DNA from: Ruminococcus sp.
GTDB taxonomy: Bacteria > Bacillota > Clostridia > Oscillospirales > Ruminococcaceae
Reading direction: 5' to 3'
NCBI RefSeq assembly: GCF_024691275.1
Contig: NZ_JAILNU010000065.1
Coordinates: forward strand, 1-64,000
DNA: 64,000 nucleotides
The translations under genes were made by a program, and so were the position numbers. The notes below the pieces were generated by a model that made no database searches, was not told the DNA's origin, and saw nothing but the letters and a program-made list of their open reading frames with translations. Numbering within the stretch: the stretch's first letter is position 1; each line of letters begins with the position of its first letter. Shown here piece by piece: positions 35,020 to 43,466 of the stretch.

Positions 35020-37315
35020 GATAACCCGTGATCTGCTCAGAAGACGAGACGAAAAGATCGCTCGGAAAAAAGCGCAACTGAGCGTCGTGAAAAGAACGGC
35101 GCTGTCTGCTTTGTGTCTTTGCATTACTGTTGCAGCAGGAGCAGGTATATGGAAGAATATGCCTGAGTACAAAAAACTGACCGACAGCCATACCGAGCCG
35201 ACTACTGTTACTGTAGAACCAACTTCAGACAGCAATGTACCGCCGACTGTTACTTCATCGGTAAACAGCGTTACAGCCGCGACAAAGGGAAATCATGACA
35301 TAGTTACAACTGCTGCGGCAGAAACAACTTCTGCCCGTATTACTTTTACAGCGGCTTCTGCTTCTGCACAGCAGACAACTGCTGCGGTTCCGTCAGCTCT
35401 CACAAACGGGCATGAGAACATTGTTACGACTGATATTGATGTATTACCTAACGAACCACAAATCGAAAGTGAAAGGAATGTTGTTATGAGGAAATTTCTG
35501 GCTGTTTTAGCAGCAACTTCAACAATGGCAAATCCAATTCTCGCAAACTCTTCACCTATAGTCCGCTTTGATCAGAAAGAGGATTATGTTTATTCCGCTA
35601 CATTGAATTACAGCAAGATCGAATCAGGCGAGCTTGATCCCGATTTTAACGGCGACGGAAAATTCGATATCTTCGATGCCCGTGATGCCTTTGCAGCAAA
35701 AGCGCCTGATATGAATACCATCTACAATTATTATCTGCTCAATAATGGTATTGTTCCCGAGGATTTTGACGCTTACAAGTATAAAGATGAGAACGGCAAG
35801 GTATCTGATGATTCATGGCGCTTTATTGATTGGATCGCAAGTATGCCCCAGCCGAATTTAAAATACGATCATGCTGTAAACTATGACCGTGAGAATAACG
35901 TAAGTCTTGATTTCAATGACGACGGCGTTGTTGATTACAAGGACTGCCTTGATTACTGGGTATTCAACAATTACCTTTCAGGCTATGTACTGTGGAACCT
36001 TGATTTTGACATAAGCGACGGATTCGCAGAAAAATACGGCGTCGATCCGAATAACAAGGGCTGGGCGGTTGAACACAGACTGGATTCCATACTCGGAACT
36101 GTCTCGGAGGATATCGGCTTCTGCATACCTGACGATATGTTCTATCAGGACTTCCCTATGAAGGAGTCTACCCTGAAAAACTGCGCTCAGTATTACAGAG
36201 AGCACAGATACATCGGTCATGATTTCGACGCGGGCGCTGTCATTGTTACCAAGGAGATCATAAATAACTATGATTTCACCGAGGAATGGCTTGATCCCGA
36301 TAAATGCTATGAGTACCTCATCTCAAATGCCGAGGACGAGTATCTTGATGATATTCGCTTCAGAGAATGTGTAGCTTGCATCTCGGGACATGATGAGAAA
36401 TTCACCAATTCAAAGGGTCAGTCATTTGAGCGGAAAAAGTATGAGTATGATTACATGGGCGAAGCAAGAGTTGACGCTATCGAAGCAGGTCTTGTAAAAT
36501 ATGAGGACTACTGCGACATACTCAGCTGGCACAGCAACAATCAGAACTATATGTCTGCTACCTATCCCGAGTACGAAAAAGCTGTCATGGAGGGCAGGAC
36601 AGCTGCTCCGGATATGAACGCCGACTGGAAGCTCGACGACATGGATATCGAGATACTCTCTGCCTGCTACAGAGTCATTACTGTCAAGGAGTATACTACC
36701 GACGAGGTGGTAGATACCGTAAAGCGCTGGTACGATCCGACTATGTTCTCACGCGCAAATAACGGAAGATTTAACGTGGATTATAACAGACCCGACTGGA
36801 ATCCCGACGGCGATGCCATAGCTTCACTTGACTGCAACGAAAACGGTATCATCTGCGACGATTATGACGTTCTTTTTGCAGGTATCTATATCGCCAAGTA
36901 CGGAACAGTTGATTTCGACTTGTACAACGAGTTCTTTGCTTCAGAGCTGTATACTCAGTTCGAGAACAGAGACTGGAGATATTACGACCGTCATTCGGGC
37001 TTCTTCCATGATATGCCATACGGAGTTTACTATGATTACATAGTGTCACTGGGCGATCTCCTGTTTGATATGGACAAGGCTAACAAAAACGAGCCGAAGC
37101 TTCCGAAGGCAGCGCCTTACAGAACAGGCGACGCATCTGCTGACGGCGATGTTAAGATGAACGACGTTGTTCTCATAATGCAGACGCTTTGTAATCCGAA
37201 TAAGTACAGACTGTCCATAAGAGGCGAATTTAATGCCGATGTATACAATACAAATGACGGAATCACACCTAATGATGCGCTGACAGTCCAGCAAAGACTT
37301 CTTGGACTTATTTGA
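35003..37315 (+). CDS. putative membrane anti-sigma factor with EF-hand/dockerin ectodomain
   Basis: A 770-aa protein translationally coupled to the sigma factor (AGGAGGG before its ATG, 17-bp overlap). Residues 1-29 are charged and cytoplasmic, 30-50 are a transmembrane helix, and 55-160 form a Thr/Ser-rich spacer. The ectodomain has several Ca-binding-like loops (DFNGDGKFDIFD at about 212; DFNDDGVVDYKD at about 303) and ends with a dockerin (GDASADGDVKMND at about 709). At residue 162 an internal ATG with AAAGG upstream starts a second signal-peptide-like stretch (MRKFLAVLAATSTMA), so this may be a fusion of an anti-sigma gene and a secreted dockerin gene, or encode two products. The known RsgI proteins of Clostridium thermocellum, with extracellular binding modules, are an analogy only. 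Confidence 0.75.
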   Translation: MREWDEITRDLLRRRDEKIARKKAQLSVVKRTALSALCLCITVAAGAGIWKNMPEYKKLTDSHTEPTTVTVEPTSDSNVPPTVTSSVNSVTAATKGNHDIVTTAAAETTSARITFTAASASAQQTTAAVPSALTNGHENIVTTDIDVLPNEPQIESERNVVMRKFLAVLAATSTMANPILANSSPIVRFDQKEDYVYSATLNYSKIESGELDPDFNGDGKFDIFDARDAFAAKAPDMNTIYNYYLLNNGIVPEDFDAYKYKDENGKVSDDSWRFIDWIASMPQPNLKYDHAVNYDRENNVSLDFNDDGVVDYKDCLDYWVFNNYLSGYVLWNLDFDISDGFAEKYGVDPNNKGWAVEHRLDSILGTVSEDIGFCIPDDMFYQDFPMKESTLKNCAQYYREHRYIGHDFDAGAVIVTKEIINNYDFTEEWLDPDKCYEYLISNAEDEYLDDIRFRECVACISGHDEKFTNSKGQSFERKKYEYDYMGEARVDAIEAGLVKYEDYCDILSWHSNNQNYMSATYPEYEKAVMEGRTAAPDMNADWKLDDMDIEILSACYRVITVKEYTTDEVVDTVKRWYDPTMFSRANNGRFNVDYNRPDWNPDGDAIASLDCNENGIICDDYDVLFAGIYIAKYGTVDFDLYNEFFASELYTQFENRDWRYYDRHSGFFHDMPYGVYYDYIVSLGDLLFDMDKANKNEPKLPKAAPYRTGDASADGDVKMNDVVLIMQTLCNPNKYRLSIRGEFNADVYNTNDGITPNDALTVQQRLLGLI

Positions 37316-37322
37316 ATATTGA

Positions 37323-37349
37323 AAAAAGCTCCGTAATACGGAGCTTTTT
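37323..37349. terminator. intrinsic terminator of the sigma/anti-sigma operon
   Basis: Arms AAAAAGCTCCGT and ACGGAGCTTTTT around a short loop, nine bases after the stop codon. The A and T runs make it usable on both strands. Confidence 0.88.
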
Positions 37350-37472
37350 CGTTTATCAGTGATAATCCCGACTGCCATTTAGTGCATAGCAAAAATACTG
37401 ATACCTTCGTGAACTGAGATAAAAAAGAGCATTTCTGCTATAAGACAATAAGTATTAAAAAAATTCAATCCT

Positions 37473-37506
37473 AAAAAATAGTGCAGCCTTGCTGCACTAT
37501 TTTTTC
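37473..37506 (-). terminator. intrinsic terminator of the phosphonate operon
   Basis: AAAAAATAGTGCAGC and GCTGCACTATTTTTT with a three-base loop, followed by more T on the minus strand. A second inverted repeat (GAGAACGGCA at 37520-37529 with TGCCGTTCTC at 37551-37560) lies between it and the last stop codon; it may be a 3' stabilising stem. Confidence 0.88.
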
Positions 37507-37570
37507 CAAACAATCCTCCGAGAACGGCACGAGCCTCATGAATCCAAAGCTGCCGTTCTCAATCGGGCTA

Positions 37571-38692
37571 TTATAAAGTCTTTAAATACTCCATGAAGTT
37601 CTGCTTGTTCTCGAGTGCAGTCGTAGTAGGTCTGCCGAGATCATCACGCGCACCGATAGAACACTTGACTTCGATAAGACTGAGTTCATTTCTGCCCTTT
37701 GCTGCCTCGAGTTCCTTGTCAAGATCATCGAAATTGTCAACGCATACTGCATTCGGATAGCCGCAAGCCTTTGCAATGCCCACAAGGTCTATCTGTGCAG
37801 CAACTGTCGGCATACCGCCAACTGTCTCATGTGCGCCGTTGTTGATGACAACGTGTACGACGTTCTTCGGCTTGTTTGCGCCAAGCACTGCCATGCTGCC
37901 CATATGCATGAGAACAGCTCCGTCGCCGTCTACGCACCATATTCTCTGATCGGGCTTGTTGATAGCAACACCAAGCGCAATAGAAGAAGTATGTCCCATA
38001 GAACCAACTGTCAGGAAGTCATATTTATGGCTCTGACCGTTAGCAACACGGGTCTCGAACAGCTCACGGCTTGGCTTACCTGTTGTGGAAACGATCGGGT
38101 CTTCACCTGTTGCCTTGACGATATGCTGAATTATCTCCTCGCGTATCATCTTGTTGTCATTCTTATATGCAACTTCGGGAGCATTTGTCAGTGCGCCCTT
38201 GCGGACAACTATCGCAACTTGCTTGCCTGTTTCCAGTACCTTGCGGAAATCAGCCATTACAGCAGTAAGCTCGTCCTCGGTAGTATCCTTGCTGAGGATA
38301 AACGTCTTAATATCCATATCCTCCAGCAGCTTGACAGTTACTTCGCCCTGATAGATATGCTGAGGTTCATCGTGAACACCCGGCTCTCCACGCCAACCCA
38401 CAATGAAGATCATAGGTATAGCGTACACCTTGTCATTCAGCAGTGAAGCCACTGGATTGATGATATTGCCTTCGCCTGAATTCTGCATATACACAGCAGG
38501 CACTTTGCCTGTAGCAAGATGATAGCCTGCTGCAAGAGCTGTACAGTTGCCCTCGTTTGCAGCAATTATATGATGCTTCTGGTCTATGCCGTAGGTATCC
38601 ATAAGATAATTACAAAGCGCCTTCAGCTGTGAATCAGGAACACCTGTATAGAAGTCAGCTCCGATAATATTTACAAAACTTTCTACTTTCAT
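37571..38692 (-). CDS. aepY: phosphonopyruvate decarboxylase
   Basis: A protein of about 373 aa, ThDP-dependent, which decarboxylates phosphonopyruvate to phosphonoacetaldehyde and so pulls the unfavourable PEP mutase reaction forward. Visible are the N-terminal YTGVPDSQLKALC and AANEGNCTALAAGYHLATG segments, and the ThDP motif GDGAVLMHMGSMAVLG with INNGAHETVGGMPT. The start at 38692 follows GAGGAG by seven bases; the annotated frame also opens at an upstream TTG. It overlaps or abuts the NTP-transferase gene (4-base overlap region) and is the last gene of the operon. Confidence 0.95.
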   Translation of the reverse strand: MKVESFVNIIGADFYTGVPDSQLKALCNYLMDTYGIDQKHHIIAANEGNCTALAAGYHLATGKVPAVYMQNSGEGNIINPVASLLNDKVYAIPMIFIVGWRGEPGVHDEPQHIYQGEVTVKLLEDMDIKTFILSKDTTEDELTAVMADFRKVLETGKQVAIVVRKGALTNAPEVAYKNDNKMIREEIIQHIVKATGEDPIVSTTGKPSRELFETRVANGQSHKYDFLTVGSMGHTSSIALGVAINKPDQRIWCVDGDGAVLMHMGSMAVLGANKPKNVVHVVINNGAHETVGGMPTVAAQIDLVGIAKACGYPNAVCVDNFDDLDKELEAAKGRNELSLIEVKCSIGARDDLGRPTTTALENKQNFMEYLKTL

Positions 38693-38703
38693 TAGTATAC
38701 TCC

Positions 38704-39414
38704 TCAATTATATTTCGCATAGTCAGGATCAAATTCCTCAAGTTCAGCAACGGAATCTATCTCAACGATCTGATCGGCAGTTACCTCATTTATCACAAGC
38801 TGTAACTTTTCTAACTGCTGGTCAACGATCTCGTCCCAATAGAGCTGTTCATGACCTTCGTGCTGATATGCTTCCTGTACGGCATTTGCTATGATCTCAG
38901 CATCTTTCTGCCTGAAGTAGGATACTCCGACCATATTGTAGGTATCTGTGCCGCACTTGCCCACTCTTGTGATGATCCCATTATCATCAAGATCAAACAC
39001 CCAGTCATCGGAATAGCCCTTTACCATCTTGCCATAGTAGCAGGAGCGGTCAAGCTTTGCCGTGAAGATCGAGGGATCAGAAACGAACAGGTCTGCCTCA
39101 CAAATAAAGCAGTTTGCTGTTTTCATGACTTCGGCAGCCGCAAAAATGGAAGAAATATTGTTTTTCACGGTATATTCCTTGTTCTCGATGATAGAAACAT
39201 TCGGGTATTCTTCTGTCAGATAGCGAAACTGTTCGCCGAGATAGCCCACAACGATATAGATATGCTCAACGCCGCGCTGTTCTAATCCGTCTATAACGGT
39301 GCTTATCATAGAACGTCCATGCGCTTTGACCAAGGGCTTAGGCACTTTCTGAGTCAGCGGAGCCATTCTGGTTCCGAGACCTGCTGCCATTAATATTGCG
39401 ATCTCTTTTTCCAT
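38704..39414 (-). CDS. nucleotidyltransferase, probable CTP:phosphonate cytidylyltransferase (PntC-like)
   Basis: A 236-aa MobA/LicC-type enzyme: LMAAGLGTRMAPLTQKVPKPLVKAHG is the nucleotide-binding signature, and CEADLFVSDP and EQLYWDEIVDQ follow. In phosphonate gene clusters this family (PntC) makes CMP-2-aminoethylphosphonate from CTP and 2-aminoethylphosphonate, by analogy with CMP... choline activation by LicC. The substrate is inferred from its operon partners. The start is the ATG at 39414 with AAGGTG ahead. It lies between the PEP mutase and decarboxylase genes. Confidence 0.85.
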   Translation of the reverse strand: MEKEIAILMAAGLGTRMAPLTQKVPKPLVKAHGRSMISTVIDGLEQRGVEHIYIVVGYLGEQFRYLTEEYPNVSIIENKEYTVKNNISSIFAAAEVMKTANCFICEADLFVSDPSIFTAKLDRSCYYGKMVKGYSDDWVFDLDDNGIITRVGKCGTDTYNMVGVSYFRQKDAEIIANAVQEAYQHEGHEQLYWDEIVDQQLEKLQLVINEVTADQIVEIDSVAELEEFDPDYAKYN

Positions 39415-39423
39415 AGTCACACC

Positions 39424-40719
39424 TTACAGTTCGTCGATCAATGTGATGATATTCTTTATAGACATCAAGCGGTCGTCAACTTCCTTCGCTCTGTGATTTT
39501 TAAGAATATCAATTGCTGTCTGCTGCATTGCAGGGAATGCGCTTCTGGTGAGCTGATTAGCATAAATAACGATATTTACGCCGTGTGCAGCGAGCTCATC
39601 TTCTGTGATGATATTGAAAGATGTAGGTACGACAACTATCGGTGTCTTCTTATCCTTTTCGCGGAATTTATCGCAGAATTCAAGTATCTCAGCAGGATCC
39701 TTCTTACGGCTGTGTATCATGATGCCGTCAGCACCTGCTTCTGCAAAAGCAAAGGCTCTTGCAAGTGCATCGTCCATTCCCTTTTCGAGGATAAGGCTCT
39801 CGATACGTGCGATTATCATGAAATCATCGGTAAGCTGTGCTTCCTTGCCTGCTCTTATCTTGGCGCTCATCTCTTCGATAGTAGCCTGTGTCTGCTCGAC
39901 CTCAGTACCGAAAAGCGAGTTCTTCTTCAGTCCCTTCTTGTCCTCGATGATGATAGCGCTTACGCCCATTCTTTCAAGTGAACGGACAGTATATACGAAA
40001 TGCTCTGTAAGTCCGCCTGTATCGCCGTCAAAGATGATAGGCTTAGTAGTTACTTCCATGATATCATCAATTGTACGGAAGCGCGAAGTCATATCAACAA
40101 GTTCGATGTCAGGCTTGCCCTTTGCTGTAGAATCGCAGAGGGAAGATACCCACATTGCATCAAACTGATCCAGTTTGCCGTCTACCTCAACAACTGTCTT
40201 TTCTGCGATAAGACCTGTCAGACCGCTGTGTGCCTCGATAGTCTTGACAACAGGACACATCTCGATAAGCTGACGAAGTCTTTTTCTGCGGTACTCAGGC
40301 ATAGCAAGCTTTTCTCTGAGCTGCCTGTCGATCTTCTTTACGACAGGATTATATGTGTACGGAACATCAATTATCTCGCCGCCGTATTCAGAGAGCTTCT
40401 TCTCAACATTGGCACGAATAGCTGATGCAGCGCCTTCCTTCCAGTTGTCACCGTGAATAATATAGTCAGGATGAAGTTTTTCGATAACGTCATCATACAT
40501 TGCACTTTCCTGGATCACAACTTCATCTACGCCGTCCAGCTGCTGATAAAGCTTTACTCTATCCTCTAAAGAGATAGTCGGGAACTTGTTAAAACGGATC
40601 AGTGCTTTGTCGCAAAGGGCTCCGACCACGACTCTGCCATACTTTTTGGCATTTTGAATTATATTGATATGCCCCTCGTGAATCACATCGGTGCAAAAAC
40701 AAGTATAAACAGTTTTCAT
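39424..40719 (-). CDS. aepX: PEP phosphomutase with N-terminal nucleotidyltransferase-like domain
   Basis: A 431-aa two-domain protein. Residues 1-130 form a cytidylyltransferase-like domain with the HEGH (14-17) motif. Residues about 150-425 are a PEP mutase of the isocitrate-lyase superfamily: metal-binding FDGDTGG (230-236) and the mutase-specific EDKKGLKKNS (259-268), which distinguishes it from PEP-sugar lyases. It makes the carbon-phosphorus bond of phosphonopyruvate. GGAGG precedes the ATG. This fused form is known in phosphonate clusters; the role of the N-terminal domain is not settled. Confidence 0.95.
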   Translation of the reverse strand: MKTVYTCFCTDVIHEGHINIIQNAKKYGRVVVGALCDKALIRFNKFPTISLEDRVKLYQQLDGVDEVVIQESAMYDDVIEKLHPDYIIHGDNWKEGAASAIRANVEKKLSEYGGEIIDVPYTYNPVVKKIDRQLREKLAMPEYRRKRLRQLIEMCPVVKTIEAHSGLTGLIAEKTVVEVDGKLDQFDAMWVSSLCDSTAKGKPDIELVDMTSRFRTIDDIMEVTTKPIIFDGDTGGLTEHFVYTVRSLERMGVSAIIIEDKKGLKKNSLFGTEVEQTQATIEEMSAKIRAGKEAQLTDDFMIIARIESLILEKGMDDALARAFAFAEAGADGIMIHSRKKDPAEILEFCDKFREKDKKTPIVVVPTSFNIITEDELAAHGVNIVIYANQLTRSAFPAMQQTAIDILKNHRAKEVDDRLMSIKNIITLIDEL

Positions 40720-40731
40720 CTTAATCCTCCA

Positions 40732-41865
40732 TTAATCCTTATATATTACAGGGATCTGAATGTTGTTTTCTTTTAATGCCTCTTTGAATACAACAAAGAA
40801 ATCCTTGATATCCTGCTCGTCGATGGCACCGAGTGCGCAAAGGCGGAATGTATTCGTAGTGGATATCTTACCCGGATAGATAGTGAAGCCTCTGTCATAG
40901 CAATAATCATGAACAGCCTCAAAGCTCCAGTTTGGATCATCAGGATATACAGCAGAAGAAACAAGTCCTGTTCTCCATTCAGGCTTTATCACCTGACGGA
41001 AGCCAAGCTCGTCCAGACCGTCATTTATAGCATTGAATACTCTTGTATGACGAGCCCACTTTGCTTCTTCACCCTCAGCCCAGTATTCCTTCAACGCCTG
41101 AATAGTGGAATAGATCGTCTGAACAGGAGGAGTGAAGTGCATCTCGCCTGTACGCTCAAAGAAGTCGTACTGAAGCCAGAGATTGCAGTAGTAGGAGCGC
41201 TTCGGGTATTCCTTTGATTTCTCGATGATATCCTTTCTGCCTACAACAAACGAAAGACCTGTGAATGCCATCAGACCCTTCTGAGCGGAAGCCATGCAGA
41301 AATCAATATTGTCCTCATGAACATTGATAGGACGCATTGCATAAGTCGATGTAGTATCAACAGTGAAAACTGCACCGTATTTATGTGCCAGAGCACCGAT
41401 CTCACGAATAGGATTCAGGATACCTGTTCCTGTTTCGTTATGAGTAGTATGAACAAGTGCGATATCGGGATTATTTTTCAGCGTCTCCTCCACAACAGCA
41501 AGGTCAGGACGCTGATCTACAGGAAATTGCAGATCAATGTGAGGCAAGCCGTAAAACTGGCATATCTCTACAGCTCTTGTACTGTAAGCACCATTATTTA
41601 CAACAAGCACCTTCTTTCCCTCGGGAAGAAGCGAATTAATGCATACGTCAATATTTATAGTACCGCTGCCGCAGAAAAGTACAGATGTGTACTCATCAAG
41701 ATCACCATGAACGATCTTGACAAGATCCTCACGCAGTCCCTTCATAAGTCCGCCAAACTCCTTTTCACGCGGACAGATATCAGGTACGACCTGTGCATAC
41801 TTTACAGTATCAGTCGTGGTTGAAGGACCCGGGTTCAAAAGGATATTTCTTTTAATAGACTCCAT
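40732..41865 (-). CDS. phnW: 2-aminoethylphosphonate-pyruvate transaminase
   Basis: A PLP enzyme of about 377 aa of the class V family. Motifs: NILLNPGPSTTT at the N terminus, LFCGSGTINIDV, FTVDTTSTYAMRP with the PLP Asp and ASAQKGLMAFTG with the Schiff-base lysine (about Lys196). It interconverts phosphonoacetaldehyde plus alanine with 2-aminoethylphosphonate plus pyruvate; here, with PEP mutase and decarboxylase, it runs in the biosynthetic direction. The start at 41865 follows GGAG; an upstream codon at 41898 would overlap the previous gene. Confidence 0.93.
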   Translation of the reverse strand: MESIKRNILLNPGPSTTTDTVKYAQVVPDICPREKEFGGLMKGLREDLVKIVHGDLDEYTSVLFCGSGTINIDVCINSLLPEGKKVLVVNNGAYSTRAVEICQFYGLPHIDLQFPVDQRPDLAVVEETLKNNPDIALVHTTHNETGTGILNPIREIGALAHKYGAVFTVDTTSTYAMRPINVHEDNIDFCMASAQKGLMAFTGLSFVVGRKDIIEKSKEYPKRSYYCNLWLQYDFFERTGEMHFTPPVQTIYSTIQALKEYWAEGEEAKWARHTRVFNAINDGLDELGFRQVIKPEWRTGLVSSAVYPDDPNWSFEAVHDYCYDRGFTIYPGKISTTNTFRLCALGAIDEQDIKDFFVVFKEALKENNIQIPVIYKD

Positions 41866-41894
41866 TTTAATACAATCTCCTCTAATATATATTT

Positions 41895-43001
41895 TCAATC
41901 AGTTTCACTGTGATATAAGGCATATATATCTTCAACTGAAGTGATTCCAAACTCTGCTAATTTCAGTGAGTTCATCTCGCCGCTCACTTTTCTGTACCAA
42001 TCCATAGTATCCTTAACATTTGGCACATCTACGCCAACTATCTTTGCAAATTCCTCGATAATAGCAAGTCCGTAAGGGAAATCAGCCGTGAAATACCTTG
42101 ACTGAAGATCAGGTATCCAGCCGTTCGGAGTTTCGATCATCGGAGAAGTCAGATTATGCAGGCTTTTAATAGTGCTTATCTTCTGTGTCATAGCCTGTAC
42201 GGTTTCGCTTTCATAATGTATCTTCAAAGAGCGTACATAGGAAAGATCCATTTTATCAAGCTTATGGCATATCTCCTGAAGTTCCTGATCGCAGGCAAGC
42301 AGGAGTTCCGACGATCTGTCGCTCCAGTCGCCGTAGAACAAAGGATTTCTTTCGTAAAATACGCCTTCTTTGTAATCCTCGAACAGTGTCTTCAGTCTTG
42401 TTGTATGAAGGATAGGATTGCTTGGTGTAAGAGTAACGTTCAGATAGTTAGGGAGCGGGATACAAGGGATATCCCATACATACTCAAAGAACGGGCTCCA
42501 CTTTTCTGCCTGATCGGCAGGAATGGAAGCAAGGAACAGCTCACTGCGCAAGCCTTCGCAGCGTACTCTCTTTCCATACTGCTCAAGTCTCGCAACAGAA
42601 GGTACTCTCTGTAAACCGAGAAGTATCGCGCCAGCCTGTATACATTTCCTGAATGCGAACTCCGCACCGCCTGTACCGGGAATAACGCAAATGCACATTC
42701 CTTTTTCGATGAATGGCAGCATATCCTCTGCAAGTTCGGGCAGCTTAAAGGCAGGATATGTGACTAAAACGATCTGACAGCCGCTTATTGCTTCTTTAAG
42801 ATCGTCAGTAACGAGACTTATATTTCCGTGCGTTACTTCGTCGAACTCATTTACTATTTCAAGCTCCTTGCTGAATTTATCGGCTTTTGAAGAAAACATA
42901 CTGACTTCATAGCCCTTTGAGGCACAGATACACGCAAACTGTGTACCGATATTTCCGCCGCCGATAACCGCAGCTTTACTAACCTTATTACAGAACTGCA
43001 T
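41895..43001 (-). CDS. opine/octopine dehydrogenase-like protein in the phosphonate operon
   Basis: A 368-aa NAD(P)-binding protein. The N terminus (AVIGGGNIGTQFACICASKG) is a Rossmann nucleotide site; the C-terminal half matches the octopine/nopaline dehydrogenase domain, with SNPILHTTRL (the Asn-Pro...His active-site motif) and FPYGLAIIEEFAKIVGV near residue 320. This family reductively joins an amine to a 2-oxo acid. It is the first gene after the operon promoter and abuts the transaminase, so 2-aminoethylphosphonate, an amine, is a natural candidate substrate, giving an N-carboxyalkyl phosphonate. That reaction is a hypothesis. GGGAGAA precedes the ATG. Confidence 0.8.
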   Translation of the reverse strand: MQFCNKVSKAAVIGGGNIGTQFACICASKGYEVSMFSSKADKFSKELEIVNEFDEVTHGNISLVTDDLKEAISGCQIVLVTYPAFKLPELAEDMLPFIEKGMCICVIPGTGGAEFAFRKCIQAGAILLGLQRVPSVARLEQYGKRVRCEGLRSELFLASIPADQAEKWSPFFEYVWDIPCIPLPNYLNVTLTPSNPILHTTRLKTLFEDYKEGVFYERNPLFYGDWSDRSSELLLACDQELQEICHKLDKMDLSYVRSLKIHYESETVQAMTQKISTIKSLHNLTSPMIETPNGWIPDLQSRYFTADFPYGLAIIEEFAKIVGVDVPNVKDTMDWYRKVSGEMNSLKLAEFGITSVEDIYALYHSETD

Positions 43002-43221
43002 ACAATTCTCCCTTCATTAATGAGTAACAAGATGCACTCACATTGATAAATAATTATTATTTAACATAATTCGGACCATTTGATCCAAAAGAAAAATCTT
43101 ATCTATCATGATCTTGCCATGCCGAACAATATATGTTCTGCCCCTGTTATACGAACTTTTTCCCTGATCGGGTCCGCCTTCTTCAAAAGCCGTATTGCGA
43201 GCGGGCAGACCACAGCAACTA
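43002..43221 (-). promoter_or_regulatory. structured 5' leader of the phosphonate operon
   Basis: About 220 bases lie between the predicted transcription start and the first ATG. In the transcript, GGTCTGCC (43211-43204) can pair with GGCGGACC (43178-43171), an 8-bp stem with one G-U pair. Other short stems exist. No T-box, SAM or other familiar riboswitch core was recognised and no terminator was seen, so translational or RNA-stability control is more likely than attenuation. Confidence 0.35.
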
Positions 43222-43227
43222 TATTTA

Positions 43228-43256
43228 AGTATAGCAAAAACCATACAATAAGTCAA
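43228..43256 (-). promoter_or_regulatory. promoter of the phosphonate operon
   Basis: TTGACT and TATACT on the minus strand with 17-base spacing. It is the only strong minus-strand promoter upstream of the five genes. Confidence 0.75.
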
Positions 43257-43466
43257 GTCTTATCAACGCTTTTTCGGCATTCCGCTTTCCCCCACCCTGC
43301 TAAAGAAAAATCAGGCAGCTATATAAAAATTCTGACGATATCTGCCTCCTGACGACAGTCTCTCTTTTTGTTCATAGAAAATTTTCATTTGCTTCGCACA
43401 TTTCATTCTTCTGATACGTTAAACTATTATAAAAAAGCGTCTCAGCCTGCAAAGGAGGGTATTTAT
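43257..43466 (+). other. intergenic region upstream of the split dockerin gene
   Basis: About 210 bases between the divergent phosphonate promoter and the next plus-strand gene. TATTATAAAA near 43425-43434 may be a -10 region, without a clear -35 partner. No other feature was seen. Confidence 0.4.

Noticed and set aside
39493-40168. Long plus-strand frames opposite the PEP mutase gene
   Set aside because: They lie wholly within a gene with clear catalytic motifs on the opposite strand.
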